This document shows, piece by piece, positions 23,221-30,872 of a stretch of 64,000 nucleotides of DNA. Under the pieces are notes generated by a model. It did not search any database. It had not been told where the DNA came from and worked only from the letters and a program-made list of their open reading frames with translations. The DNA lies in contig JANQOZ010000031.1 of assembly GCA_028285525.1 (NCBI GenBank), positions 1 to 64,000 on the forward strand, read 5' to 3'. The DNA is from Lysobacterales bacterium (GTDB taxonomy: Bacteria > Pseudomonadota > Gammaproteobacteria > Xanthomonadales > SZUA-38). Numbering within the stretch: the stretch's first letter is position 1; every line of letters begins with the position of its first letter. Both the position numbers and the translations under genes were made by a program.

Positions 23221-23623
23221 CCGCTTCCCCTTTTGATGATTCTCCGTTGTCTCCGTTGCCCGTCTGGTGGCCGGTCCCTCCGGCCATCAGCTGGTCTGCG
23301 TTTAGCCCGAGTCGCTGAATTTTCGCCAGAACGCCGGGCCACTCTTTTTCCACAAACTTCTCCCGTTCCGCCACCAGCAGGCGCTCCCTGGCGCCGGTGC
23401 GGACGAACATCCCCAGGCCGCGGCGGCGCTCCACCAGCGCGTCGTCAACCAGGCTCTGGTAGGCTTTCGAAACGGTGATGGGATTGAGCTGAAAGTCTGC
23501 CGCGACGGTGCGGACGGACGGCAGCGGATCGCCGTCGCCGAGCACTCCATCGAGAATCATTGCGATGGCGTGATCGCGCAACTGCACGTAGATCGGCTGG
23601 CTGTCGTTCCAGTGGCGTCGCAT
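23204..23623 (-). CDS. GntR family regulator, YtrA subfamily
   Basis: The start is placed at the ATG at 23623 (MRRHWNDSQPIYVQL), because the longer frame overlaps the preceding small gene. The 139-residue protein has the winged helix-turn-helix LPSVRTVAADFQLNPITVSKAYQSLVDDALVERRRGLGMFV, and the short C-terminal helical part of YtrA regulators instead of a large effector domain. Such regulators repress their own ABC operon. A matching palindrome lies in front of the operon at 23907-23928. Confidence 0.92.
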   Translation of the reverse strand: MRRHWNDSQPIYVQLRDHAIAMILDGVLGDGDPLPSVRTVAADFQLNPITVSKAYQSLVDDALVERRRGLGMFVRTGARERLLVAEREKFVEKEWPGVLAKIQRLGLNADQLMAGGTGHQTGNGDNGESSKGEADVSDR

Positions 23624-23645
23624 CAGGTTTGGGTCGTTTGGTGGG

Positions 23646-23882
23646 TTAGCGCAACCAGCCCACAGACAGATCCAGAAGCCGGCGGCTCTTTTTGCTTTCG
23701 GCCGGCGCCTCAACGGCAGCGGTGGAGACGCACTCGCTCGTGAAAACGTCGACGATCTGCTCGCTCTCGCCGAGCGAAGACATGAGGTAGGCGGCGCTCA
23801 GCATGATGCCGAGGGCCAGCGTCTGCGCCCCCAAAACGGCTGCGATCAATACACCTGGTCGCGTCAATACGGTCCTGCTCAT
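23646..23882 (-). CDS. Small membrane protein of unknown function, first gene of the GntR/ABC operon
   Basis: This 78-residue protein has one strong hydrophobic segment (VLIAAVLGAQTLALGIMLSAAYLM, about 11-34). A short charged tail ends SKKSRRLLDLSVGWLR, which may be amphipathic. It lies 22 bases before the GntR gene on the same strand, directly after the palindromic operator, so it should be under the same control. No ribosome site is obvious. I do not recognise the family. Confidence 0.6.
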   Translation of the reverse strand: MSRTVLTRPGVLIAAVLGAQTLALGIMLSAAYLMSSLGESEQIVDVFTSECVSTAAVEAPAESKKSRRLLDLSVGWLR

Positions 23883-23906
23883 GCTCGGGCTGCCTTTGCC
23901 GGTTTA

Positions 23907-23928
23907 GTGTTGTAGTGAACTATAACAC
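23907..23928 (-). promoter_or_regulatory. Palindromic operator and -10 region of the YtrA-type operon
   Basis: GTGTTGTAGTGAACTATAACAC is a 22-bp inverted repeat in which 9 of 11 positions pair between arms. It sits 25 bases upstream of the first gene of the operon. On the minus strand it contains TATAGT, a good -10, so a dimeric repressor bound here would block RNA polymerase. YtrA-type GntR regulators are known to bind such GTGT...ACAC repeats in their own promoters. Confidence 0.75.
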
Positions 23929-24040
23929 CCATTGAGCTCGGGAGACAGGGTGCCAGGAGTCACGGTCCCGGCGATGCAACGTTTTTACAAATGAACGCTC
24001 TAAGGCACAATGCACCCCTTTTTTGGCAGATGGAACAACT

Positions 24041-24745
24041 ATGAACGCACGTAAAACCCTCATTCACGCCATATGCGCGTCAGCCGTTCTTGTGGGCACT
24101 CAAGCCATCGCCCAGGACATTCAGGGCGAAGATGCGGAGCTCAGCTACAAAATGGGTTACGACATCGGCGAGCGTATGCAGGAGATGGGGATCAAGAACC
24201 TCGATCCGTCTGCCTTCTCCGCGGGCGCTATGGACGCTATGGCTGATAAGGACAGCCAGCTGTCCGAAGCGCAGTCCAGCGCGGCAACCGCCACCCTGAC
24301 GCGGCTCCAGTCCGAAGAGATGGACCGGAGGCGCCTTGAGCTCGCCAACGCCGCGGAAAACAACCTGAAGATCGGGAAAACCTTTCTTGAGGAAAACGCG
24401 CAGCGCGACGGTGTCCAGGTGACTCCCTCAGGCCTGCAGTATGAAGTGGTTCGCGCCGGCGACGGACCCCGCCCCAAGGCGACGGACACGGTTCGGGTTC
24501 ATTACCAGGGCACGCTGATCGACGGGACCGAGTTCGACAGCTCCTATGGCCGTGGCGAGCCGGCAGTTTTCCCGCTGAATCGCGTGATTTCCGGCTGGAC
24601 CGAAGGGCTGCAGCTGATGCCGGTGGGCAGCGAATACCGCTTCGTTATTCCGTCAGACCTGGCCTACGGTGGGCGGAATCAGGGCAAAATCGGCCCGAAC
24701 TCAACGCTCATCTTCAAGGTCGAGCTCCTCGGCATCGAGGGCTGA
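24041..24745 (+). CDS. FKBP-type peptidyl-prolyl cis-trans isomerase, Mip/FkpA-like, exported
   Basis: The ATG at 24041 is chosen over one six codons upstream because it begins a standard signal peptide (MNARKTLIHAICASAVLVGTQAIAQ). The 234-residue protein has the helical dimerisation region of Mip/FkpA (SYKMGYDIGERMQEMGI...RRLELANAAENNLKIGKTFLEENA). An FKBP domain follows (VHYQGTLIDGTEFDSSYGRGEP ... VISGWTEGLQLMPVG ... PSDLAYG). It should act as a periplasmic folding catalyst and chaperone. Confidence 0.94.
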   Translation: MNARKTLIHAICASAVLVGTQAIAQDIQGEDAELSYKMGYDIGERMQEMGIKNLDPSAFSAGAMDAMADKDSQLSEAQSSAATATLTRLQSEEMDRRRLELANAAENNLKIGKTFLEENAQRDGVQVTPSGLQYEVVRAGDGPRPKATDTVRVHYQGTLIDGTEFDSSYGRGEPAVFPLNRVISGWTEGLQLMPVGSEYRFVIPSDLAYGGRNQGKIGPNSTLIFKVELLGIEG

Positions 24746-24753
24746 TCGCCGCC

Positions 24754-24794
24754 CCGACCCTGGCAAAGCCAGGATCCGGTCGGACCTCATTTTT
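24754..24794 (+). terminator. Probable terminator of the FKBP gene
   Basis: CCGAC and CCTGGC pair with GCCAGG and GTCGG around an AAA loop, with a four-base bulge in the 3' arm. The stem is followed by CTCATTTTT. It lies in the 41-base gap between the convergent FKBP and lasso B1 genes, and its T-run enters the end of the latter. Confidence 0.55.
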
Positions 24795-25074
24795 CAGTTG
24801 GCTCAGCGGCCTGGCGCACCAGGCCGCTGTTGAGTAGATCCTCCAGCAGCGCCGCCACGTCGGTATGTGCCTGCGCCTCGCTGACGTCAAAATCCTGTGC
24901 CAGTCGCCCCGCGGCCGCCGCCGGATCCTGCAGGTCCAGCACGTAAAGAAACGCTGCGCAGGCGGTGTCGTTCAGCTCGTAATACTGCCCCTTTTCGGTA
25001 TCCAGCAGTACCATCGCATCGCCGGTGCGCTGACACATCACGTGTTCCGGAAGGCTGTAGGTCGCTTCCGTCAT
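24787..25074 (-). CDS. Lasso peptide B1 protein (PqqD-like leader-binding RRE)
   Basis: The 95-residue protein has the PqqD-like winged fold signature VLLDTEKGQYYELNDTACAAFLYV. The N-terminal beta strands that would pair with the leader peptide are followed by helices (AAGRLAQDFDVSEAQAHTDVAALLEDLLNSGLV). In split lasso systems this RiPP recognition element grips the YxxPxLxxxG leader motif and delivers the precursor to B2. The start overlaps the B2 stop by four bases, and it is the last gene of the cluster. Confidence 0.92.
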   Translation of the reverse strand: MTEATYSLPEHVMCQRTGDAMVLLDTEKGQYYELNDTACAAFLYVLDLQDPAAAAGRLAQDFDVSEAQAHTDVAALLEDLLNSGLVRQAAEPTEK

Positions 25075-25454
25075 GGTGGCGACAGGTCCCGAGCCTCCGG
25101 ACCCTGAAGGGGGTGGTGGGTGCCCTCCGACCAGCTTCGATCGCCGAGCGTCAGCCAGGCGTGGGCAGAAAAGGCCGGCTCGACCTGGGTGCCGAGCCGG
25201 AGCTGTACCGGGTAACCCTGCTGCCGCAGCTGCTTAGCGGCGGCAACACAGCGGCTGAGACAGGTGGACCAAGGCAGAAAGGCGGTACGCTCAAAGTCCT
25301 CGAGCGGCGATCGATCCTCCACCCAGTCGCGCGCGAGCCCCTCGGGTGGCGGCTTGAGCAGCTCGCCCGCGGCGGCCTGAAACCCTTGCGTGCGGAGCCT
25401 GGAGGCGGCTCGCGAAACCAGCCAGATCGCCCGGAACGTGGCCATCAGCGCCAT
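25071..25454 (-). CDS. Lasso peptide B2 leader peptidase (transglutaminase-like)
   Basis: The 127-residue protein has the B2 cysteine-protease pattern: nucleophile Cys65 in STCLSRCVAAAKQLRQQGYPVQLRLGTQ, His98 in FSAHAWLTLGD and Asp105. It cuts the precursor after the leader so that the cyclase can use the new N terminus. Family B2 proteins usually have CLxRS; here the Ser is Cys69. It overlaps the kinase gene by 10 bases, and is followed by B1 with a four-base overlap. Confidence 0.93.
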   Translation of the reverse strand: MALMATFRAIWLVSRAASRLRTQGFQAAAGELLKPPPEGLARDWVEDRSPLEDFERTAFLPWSTCLSRCVAAAKQLRQQGYPVQLRLGTQVEPAFSAHAWLTLGDRSWSEGTHHPLQGPEARDLSPP

Positions 25455-26407
25455 GGTGTCAGAGTCTCAAGGCACGCCACCATCGCAGGCAGCGCGGCCG
25501 GCACCTGGCGATAGCTGAGGCTAAGGACCTGCGTCTGCTGGGCCAGCGTGGCGGCAAAGCTCAGGTGGCGGCGCAGGCCTTCGGGCGAGAAAAGCCGACC
25601 GGCGAGCGTGTGTTCGATCAGCCCCAGCGTTGCCTCTGTCGCGCCAAGTGTTTGCACCGTCGGCGTCGACAGCCCCTGGCTGGCCGGCCCGCTATCTGAC
25701 GCTTCCGGATGTAGCAACACCAGATGGGTGATGGCGCAATCGGTCTCGTCGAGTGCGGCTCGCCACTGGGGCCATTTCGGCTGCGGGTAGTGATCCGGGC
25801 AGCGCGCGGTTTCGGCACTGCAGCGGACCGCCACCGTATCGTCAGCCCAGAGTTCGGCGCCCGCATCGGCGAGCGCCCGGCTGAGGGTGGTTTTTCCGGC
25901 GCCGCTGGCGCCGAGCAGCAGGGTCAGCCCGGTGCGGTGGCGAAGTGCCGCGGCGTGCAGGCAGTAGACGTCATGTTGGCTCAGCACCAGCGGGAGCAGC
26001 GGACCGCAGAGCGCTTCGGTGAGCTCGTCGGCAGACATTCTGGCCGGGTAACGGAGCCGGTCGGGCAGCTCGATGGCGAAGCTGCCGAGATCCTCGAGCT
26101 CCACGGCCATGCGGTCGGCGTCGCCGCGAACCACAACGTCGCGCACCCGCCGGCCAACCAGCCCGCGTGATGAGCGGCGCCAGGGAGCGGTCACGGGCGA
26201 CTGCGCGTTATCGTGATGACCAGGCGTTTCATGGTTTGCTGACGGTTTCGCCACGGATCGGTCGTCGGGAAAGGACTCGAGGCGCGGCAGCGGCTGATCG
26301 ACCGTCAAATTCAGGCCCGCGATGCGATAGCGGTGGGCGGTTTGACCCCGGCTGGGCGTGCGGCCGACGTTGAGCGTGGGTGATTCGAACCCGGTTTGCG
26401 CGGCCAC
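25445..26407 (-). CDS. HprK-related kinase of the lasso cluster
   Basis: The 320-residue protein starts at a GTG only five bases after the precursor stop. Residues 1-100 are a variable N-terminal part (partly His/Asn/Pro-rich linker near 55-75). The HPr-kinase-like P-loop GASGAGKTT is at 166-174, followed by LWADDTVAV with Asp189-Asp190 as likely metal or catalytic acids. Homologues in paeninodin-type clusters phosphorylate the C-terminal Ser of the precursor. Here the predicted core ends in Arg-Pro, so the acceptor is unclear. Alternatives are Ser9, Thr3 or Thr14 of the core, or a different function. Confidence 0.85.
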   Translation of the reverse strand: MAAQTGFESPTLNVGRTPSRGQTAHRYRIAGLNLTVDQPLPRLESFPDDRSVAKPSANHETPGHHDNAQSPVTAPWRRSSRGLVGRRVRDVVVRGDADRMAVELEDLGSFAIELPDRLRYPARMSADELTEALCGPLLPLVLSQHDVYCLHAAALRHRTGLTLLLGASGAGKTTLSRALADAGAELWADDTVAVRCSAETARCPDHYPQPKWPQWRAALDETDCAITHLVLLHPEASDSGPASQGLSTPTVQTLGATEATLGLIEHTLAGRLFSPEGLRRHLSFAATLAQQTQVLSLSYRQVPAALPAMVACLETLTPWR

Positions 26408-26412
26408 GCCGC

Positions 26413-26568
26413 TCAGGGCCGAAGCGTACCCGGATTGCCGCTTTCGCCGACGCCGGGCGTCGGACCGAGGGTGACATCACGGACGTCACCGCGGGGGATC
26501 AGCCGGGGCTCGCGGTAAGGCTTGCGCTGCGTGGTCGCCGGCTTCTGATCGGGTTGACGGGGTTTCAT
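26413..26568 (-). CDS. Lasso peptide precursor
   Basis: This 51-codon gene lies in the 212-base gap between the cyclase and kinase genes. The leader (1-34) has Tyr18, Pro21, Leu23, Gly27 and Thr33, exactly the YxxPxLxxxGxxxxxTx pattern read by B1 proteins, with the universal Thr at position -2. The predicted core (35-51) is GPTPGVGESGNPGTLRP. Gly1 and Glu8 are spaced for an eight-membered macrolactam ring, leaving a nine-residue tail (S9-P17). Arg16 is the only bulky charged tail residue and may act as a plug. The start is ATG; the ribosome site is weak (ACAGG). The core matches no lasso peptide I can recall. Confidence 0.93.
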   Translation of the reverse strand: MKPRQPDQKPATTQRKPYREPRLIPRGDVRDVTLGPTPGVGESGNPGTLRP

Positions 26569-26619
26569 GGCCTGTTTTTAGCGGCTGCCCCTGACGAAGT
26601 CAATTCGGCGCCTGTAACT

Positions 26620-28392
26620 TCAGGTGAACTTCTGCTGCCATCGGGAGGCGCTGACGCAGCACCAGAGGATGTAGAGACTGAAGCCCGACCAGTCGTTTTG
26701 CCGCCAGCGATCCTCGAGCCAGGACGCGTCAATGTAGGGCTGCCAGTGGTCGGCGAAGCTGAGCGCCTGACGCACCTTGTCCCGATGGTCCTCGAGCACC
26801 GCCTGACGAAACATGGGCTCCAGCGTGGTTTTGTCGAGCCGGCTCGTAACGGCTGAGGGCAGGCGGCCATCCATCATCCGGCGGGTGATGGGTTTGGTCA
26901 CGTCGGCATGGGGATCGAGCCAGCAGTCGGCGGGCAGGCTCAGAAAGAACTGCACGAGATTCCACTGGCGGTAGGGAAACCGGTATTCCACGCCCCAGGC
27001 CAGGCCCTGCAGATAGCCCAGATGGGCGGCGCGAGCGGTGGTGCTGTTAAGGCAACCTTCAACCCGATCGACCTGGCTGATCGACCCGTAGATCGGATGA
27101 TCCCGGCCTGCGGTTGTCAGCAGGGACCGGCTGTGCTCCGTCAGCCAGGGGCGGGAGGGCGTTCGGCGGCCGCGGGAGATGCCGTTGAGCGGCCCCAGGC
27201 GTCGCAGGATGGGATCGCGCCAGAAGGCCGGGTTTGCCCTCAGGCGTTCGGCGAGCGTTGTCAGTGACCGAAGAGGCTGGCGAAGAAATCCGTCGCGCAG
27301 CGAATAGGGGTAGCCGAGGTAAAGCTGGTCGGCAAAGTCTCCGGTCACAACGCCCCGGTGGCCCCGCTCCCGCGCCCGAACGGCCAGCCGCCAGCGCATG
27401 GCCTGGTAGGCGTCCTGCTCCGGACCGCAGGCGAGCGCCGGCGTCTTCTCATAGGCTTCGCCGAGGGGCTCAGCGTCGTCACAGTCGATTTCGGTCAGCG
27501 TCATGTCGAGCTGGCGGCAGACTTGCCTTGCCAGCTCATGTTCCTGACAGGCCGGCCAACGATCGAGCCGATAGGTGAACCCATGCCTCAAACCGCTGAC
27601 GGCCGCCGCTGCGGGGGAATCGAGGCCGCCGCTGATGGCGATGGCATCGTCGTCTGACCGGGTTGCCGCAACCGCGCTGCGCAGCCGCTCAAGCAGCCCC
27701 TCTCGCTGTTCCGCGGGCTTCAGACGCCGGACTGTCGGGTCATAGCGAAAGCGCCAGTAGCGTTGTGGCACCGGGCCCGCGCCCGGGCTGAGCTCCAGCC
27801 AGTGCCCCGGCGGCAGCGACCTGACGCCGGCGACCGGCGTCAGCGACGCGGGCGGCGGCTCAGCGGCAAAAAAGTTGGCCAGGTACGCCGGCTCCGGCTG
27901 CGGACGCTCCGGCCACAGCATGCGCTCGTCCGTCGCGAACCAGTAGGCGTCCTCCGTCTCGGCAAAAAATGCGCCCCGACTCCCCAGCGGGTCTCGAAGC
28001 GCCAGCGCCGTGCCGTCAACGCGATCGACCAGCAGTAGCACGAAGCTGCCGCTGAACCACTGCGCAACCTCCGGGCCACGCGCTGCGACGAGCTCGAGCG
28101 CTTCTCGGGCTGTCGGCCCGTCGGGATCCAGCTGCCCCCACAGCAGCCCGCAATAGCGGGTATCGAGCTCGATGACGGGTTCATAGGTAGCGTGGTCATA
28201 TTGCGCTGCCCACGCCAGTGGGTGACCGAGGGCGCCGACCCGCAGGCGCTGCCAGGCGAAATATTTTTCAGGCTGATCGAGCCTCAGGCGGGCGCGCTCG
28301 AGACGCTGACCAAAGTCCTGCTGAGTGGCCCGATGATCCCGATCGGAGTTCGGCTGTCTGGGAACCCTCGCGAGCAGCGCGCCGGCTGTCAT
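26620..28392 (-). CDS. Lasso cyclase (asparagine synthetase homologue, C protein)
   Basis: An open frame continues to 29001, but the real start is the ATG at 28392, which overlaps the stop of the nucleotidyltransferase gene by four bases. The 590-residue protein has a glutaminase-like N-terminal half (ALGHPLAWAAQYDHA, RDPLGSRGAFFAETED) without the catalytic Cys2. The synthetase half has the PP-loop AIAISGGLDSPAAAAV. Lasso cyclases adenylate the ring Asp/Glu side chain and let the new N-terminal amine attack it. The missing Cys2 fits, because no glutamine ammonia is needed. Confidence 0.93.
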   Translation of the reverse strand: MTAGALLARVPRQPNSDRDHRATQQDFGQRLERARLRLDQPEKYFAWQRLRVGALGHPLAWAAQYDHATYEPVIELDTRYCGLLWGQLDPDGPTAREALELVAARGPEVAQWFSGSFVLLLVDRVDGTALALRDPLGSRGAFFAETEDAYWFATDERMLWPERPQPEPAYLANFFAAEPPPASLTPVAGVRSLPPGHWLELSPGAGPVPQRYWRFRYDPTVRRLKPAEQREGLLERLRSAVAATRSDDDAIAISGGLDSPAAAAVSGLRHGFTYRLDRWPACQEHELARQVCRQLDMTLTEIDCDDAEPLGEAYEKTPALACGPEQDAYQAMRWRLAVRARERGHRGVVTGDFADQLYLGYPYSLRDGFLRQPLRSLTTLAERLRANPAFWRDPILRRLGPLNGISRGRRTPSRPWLTEHSRSLLTTAGRDHPIYGSISQVDRVEGCLNSTTARAAHLGYLQGLAWGVEYRFPYRQWNLVQFFLSLPADCWLDPHADVTKPITRRMMDGRLPSAVTSRLDKTTLEPMFRQAVLEDHRDKVRQALSFADHWQPYIDASWLEDRWRQNDWSGFSLYILWCCVSASRWQQKFT

Positions 28393-29465
28393 CCTCGATC
28401 GACGCCGCCCGCACTTCGGCCGCGCGAGGCGTTGCCCAGCGCTTTTGCTGCGCCCCCAACCAGGCGTTGCAGGTACCCGATCGGATGAGCGCCGAAGCCC
28501 CGCGCATTCATGAACTGGCGGGAAGGAAACAGGAGCTGGCGCAGGTAGCGCAGCCGCGAGCCAACGCGGGGCAGGGCGCGCAGGTCCTGCAGGATGGTCG
28601 GGCGGCCTGACACGTAGTGGCGCGTCCGTTGTCGGGCGCCGGCCAGCAGCCGCTCGCGAGCCGTTTCGCAGTAACTGGTGCCCAGCGTGCGCGCGCATAG
28701 CGCCAGCGCCGCGCTGCCGATCGGTGCCAGACCCAGCCGCAGCGTCAGCGCGACCAGATCGGAACGCTGGGTCGGCGTCAGAAGCTCCCAGATGAGATGC
28801 AGGTCGAGCAGCCACTTCATCGCCGGTCGATCGGCGTGGTGCCCGAGCAGGTGCGTCGCCGCATGCAGCCAGGCGGCCTCGGGCCCCAGGACCAGCCGTC
28901 CCGGCGACGCCTCGCCGCTCATATCTCTCAGCACGGGGTACGAGAGCGCCGCGGCCAGCTCCGACCGGTTGCTGCTCTGCCAGTGGAGATCGAGATGGCA
29001 AATCGGGCGATCGTCCTCAACCAGGGTGAACCGCTGCTGGGTCATGATCAGGTCACCGTCGACGGCGAGTTCCGGTCGGTAGCCCAGCGCGGTCAGTGCA
29101 GCGCAGGCCCCGTCGCGGGTTGCTGGATCGATCAATAAGTCCAGGTCACCGACGGGGCGCATCGCCGGTTCCGGGTAGAGCCAGTGGTTGAGGCCCGCGC
29201 CCTTCAGTACCAGCGGTGCTTTCAGCGCCGCCAGCGCCTGCGGCCAGTGCTGCTGCCAGCTGAGCCACTGAGCGGAGTAGGCGCTGCGCCAATCGCGGAG
29301 ACGCTGACGTACGTCCGGCTCAAGCTCCAGCTCGTCAGCCAGCGCAATCGCCATACCCGCCAGACCCTGCTGATGCAGCCAGTCGAAACGCAAAGGTTTG
29401 CCGGCGGCCAGGTGCTTCATCGCCCTCCGGGCAGATGCCAGGAATGCCTGCGGGTCGGGTTTCAC
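28389..29465 (-). CDS. Nucleotidyltransferase-family protein of the lasso cluster
   Basis: The 358-residue product starts at GTG. It has the nucleotidyltransferase motif MRPVGDLDLLIDPATRDGA (about 104-120), followed by ALTALGYRPEL and HLDLHWQSS, as in the NTP_transf_5 family. Members recur in proteobacterial lasso clusters with HprK-like kinases, where modification of a phosphorylated peptide has been reported. It is the first gene of the cluster, 57 bases from divergent ugd. A -10-like GATAAT lies on the minus strand at 29501-29506, with only a weak -35. Confidence 0.85.
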   Translation of the reverse strand: MKPDPQAFLASARRAMKHLAAGKPLRFDWLHQQGLAGMAIALADELELEPDVRQRLRDWRSAYSAQWLSWQQHWPQALAALKAPLVLKGAGLNHWLYPEPAMRPVGDLDLLIDPATRDGACAALTALGYRPELAVDGDLIMTQQRFTLVEDDRPICHLDLHWQSSNRSELAAALSYPVLRDMSGEASPGRLVLGPEAAWLHAATHLLGHHADRPAMKWLLDLHLIWELLTPTQRSDLVALTLRLGLAPIGSAALALCARTLGTSYCETARERLLAGARQRTRHYVSGRPTILQDLRALPRVGSRLRYLRQLLFPSRQFMNARGFGAHPIGYLQRLVGGAAKALGNASRGRSAGGVDRG

Positions 29466-29500
29466 TCCTTCTGACTTCCCTCTACCATGGCGACCTGCGC

Positions 29501-29506
29501 ATTATC
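29501..29506 (-). promoter_or_regulatory. Candidate -10 of the lasso cluster promoter
   Basis: The minus strand reads GATAAT 36 bases before the nucleotidyltransferase start, within the only non-coding gap upstream of the cluster. The -35 region would fall inside the first codons of ugd (CTTTCA-like) and is weak, so an activator or another sigma factor may be needed. Confidence 0.4.
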
Positions 29507-29510
29507 TACC

Positions 29511-29516
29511 AGGAAC
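29511..29516 (+). promoter_or_regulatory. Ribosome-binding site deciding the TTG start of ugd
   Basis: AGGAAC lies eight bases before the TTG at 29523. Translation from there gives [15 protein letters not shown] right after the initiator, the expected N terminus of UDP-glucose dehydrogenases. The upstream ATG at 29487 would add 12 unrelated residues and has no such site. Confidence 0.75.
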
Positions 29517-29522
29517 GAAGCT

Positions 29523-30872
29523 TTGAAAGTCACGATTTTTGGATCCGGCTACGTGGGGCTGGTCACGGGCGCCTGCCTGGCCGAAGCAGGAAATCACGTC
29601 GTTTGTGTCGACGTGGATGCGGAAAAAATTGCGGGCCTGAATCGCGGTGAGCTCCCCATCTACGAGCCGGGGCTGGAACACCTGGTCTCCAGCAACACGA
29701 AGGCCGGGCGCTTGAAGTTTACGAGCGACGCCGCCGAGGGTGTTCAGCACGGCGAATTTCAGTTCATTGCGGTCGGGACGCCGCCAGACGAAGACGGCAG
29801 TGCGGATCTGCAGTACGTGCTGGCGGTGGCGCGGACGATCGGCCAGCACATGGATAAGCCGAAAATTGTCGTGGACAAATCGACGGTGCCGGTCGGTACA
29901 GCCGACCAGGTGAGTCGCGCGCTGGGCGCGGCGCTTGAGGCGCGTGGCGAAAACATCGATTACTGGGTGATTTCCAATCCGGAGTTCCTGAAGGAGGGAG
30001 CGGCGATCGAAGACTGCCAGAAGCCCGATCGCATAGTCCTTGGCGGTGACAACGAGCACGCTTTGACCCGGATGAAACACCTCTACGCGCCGTTCAATCG
30101 CAACCACGACAAAATTATCACCATGGATATCCGTTCGGCGGAGCTGACGAAGTACGCCGCCAACGCGATGCTGGCGACCAAGATCTCCTTCATGAATGAA
30201 ATCGCCAACCTTGCCGAACTTGTCGGCGCGGACGTTGAGCAGGTCCGGCGCGGGATTGGCTCGGATCCCCGGATCGGTTTCTCCTTTATCTATCCCGGCT
30301 GCGGCTATGGCGGTTCCTGTTTTCCCAAAGACGTCCAGGCGTTGTCCCGAACGGCCGCGGAAGTGGGGTACGAGGCGCGCATCCTCAACTCGGTTGAGGC
30401 GGTCAACGCCGATCAGAAGTCCGTACTGCTGGGCAAAATGGCGGCGCACTTCGCCAGCCTGGAGGGCAAGACCATTGCGCTTTGGGGCCTGGCGTTCAAA
30501 CCCAACACGGACGACATGCGCGAGGCGCCCAGCCGCACGCTGATGGAGGGGCTGTGGGCCGCAGGCGCCAGGGTTCGAGCCTACGACCCGGAGGCGAGCG
30601 ATGAAGCGCGACGGATCTACGGCGATCACCCGGCGCTGGAGTTGTGTGATGACGCCTATACGGCCGCCGACGGTGCCGATGCGCTGGTGATCGTGACGGA
30701 ATGGCGCAGCTTCTGGTCGCCGGACTTTGAGCGACTGGCTGAGCTGCTGCGTGAGCCGGTGATCTTCGACGGACGCAACCTGTACGATCCGGATCACGCG
30801 GCCAGCAAGGGATTTGCGTACTACGCGATCGGTCGCGGGGCGAGCGTCACCGTTCCTGGGACCTCTGCGTGA
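29523..30872 (+). CDS. ugd: UDP-glucose 6-dehydrogenase
   Basis: The 449-residue enzyme oxidises UDP-glucose to UDP-glucuronate using two NAD. The N-terminal Rossmann motif [17 protein letters not shown] and the catalytic thiohemiacetal Cys in [14 protein letters not shown] are intact. [14 protein letters not shown] and the C-terminal [18 protein letters not shown], with the UDP-binding site, are also present. It is coupled to the UDP-xylose synthase gene by a four-base overlap and feeds the nearby EPS genes. Confidence 0.97.
   Translation: MKVTIFGSGYVGLVTGACLAEAGNHVVCVDVDAEKIAGLNRGELPIYEPGLEHLVSSNTKAGRLKFTSDAAEGVQHGEFQFIAVGTPPDEDGSADLQYVLAVARTIGQHMDKPKIVVDKSTVPVGTADQVSRALGAALEARGENIDYWVISNPEFLKEGAAIEDCQKPDRIVLGGDNEHALTRMKHLYAPFNRNHDKIITMDIRSAELTKYAANAMLATKISFMNEIANLAELVGADVEQVRRGIGSDPRIGFSFIYPGCGYGGSCFPKDVQALSRTAAEVGYEARILNSVEAVNADQKSVLLGKMAAHFASLEGKTIALWGLAFKPNTDDMREAPSRTLMEGLWAAGARVRAYDPEASDEARRIYGDHPALELCDDAYTAADGADALVIVTEWRSFWSPDFERLAELLREPVIFDGRNLYDPDHAASKGFAYYAIGRGASVTVPGTSA

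Larger units (their letters stand above)
24787..29465 (-). other. Lasso peptide biosynthetic gene cluster
   Basis: Six minus-strand genes are packed with overlaps or short gaps. In transcription order they are a nucleotidyltransferase, an AsnB-like cyclase, the precursor peptide, an HprK-like kinase, the B2 leader peptidase and the PqqD-like B1 protein. This is the core lasso machinery plus two tailoring enzymes. No LasD-type exporter and no lasso isopeptidase are present next to it. The divergent ugd gene and the convergent FKBP gene bound the cluster. Confidence 0.92.

Noticed and set aside
26229-26489. 86-codon minus-strand frame as an alternative lasso precursor
   Set aside because: It has no leader motif and no Gly followed by Asp/Glu at 7-9 after a Thr at -2; the frame at 26413-26568 meets all criteria.
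28393-29001. N-terminal extension of the lasso cyclase frame by 203 residues
   Set aside because: It is Arg/Ala/Pro/Gly-rich, lies fully inside the nucleotidyltransferase gene in another frame, and the ATG at 28392 makes a four-base stop-start overlap with good family agreement.
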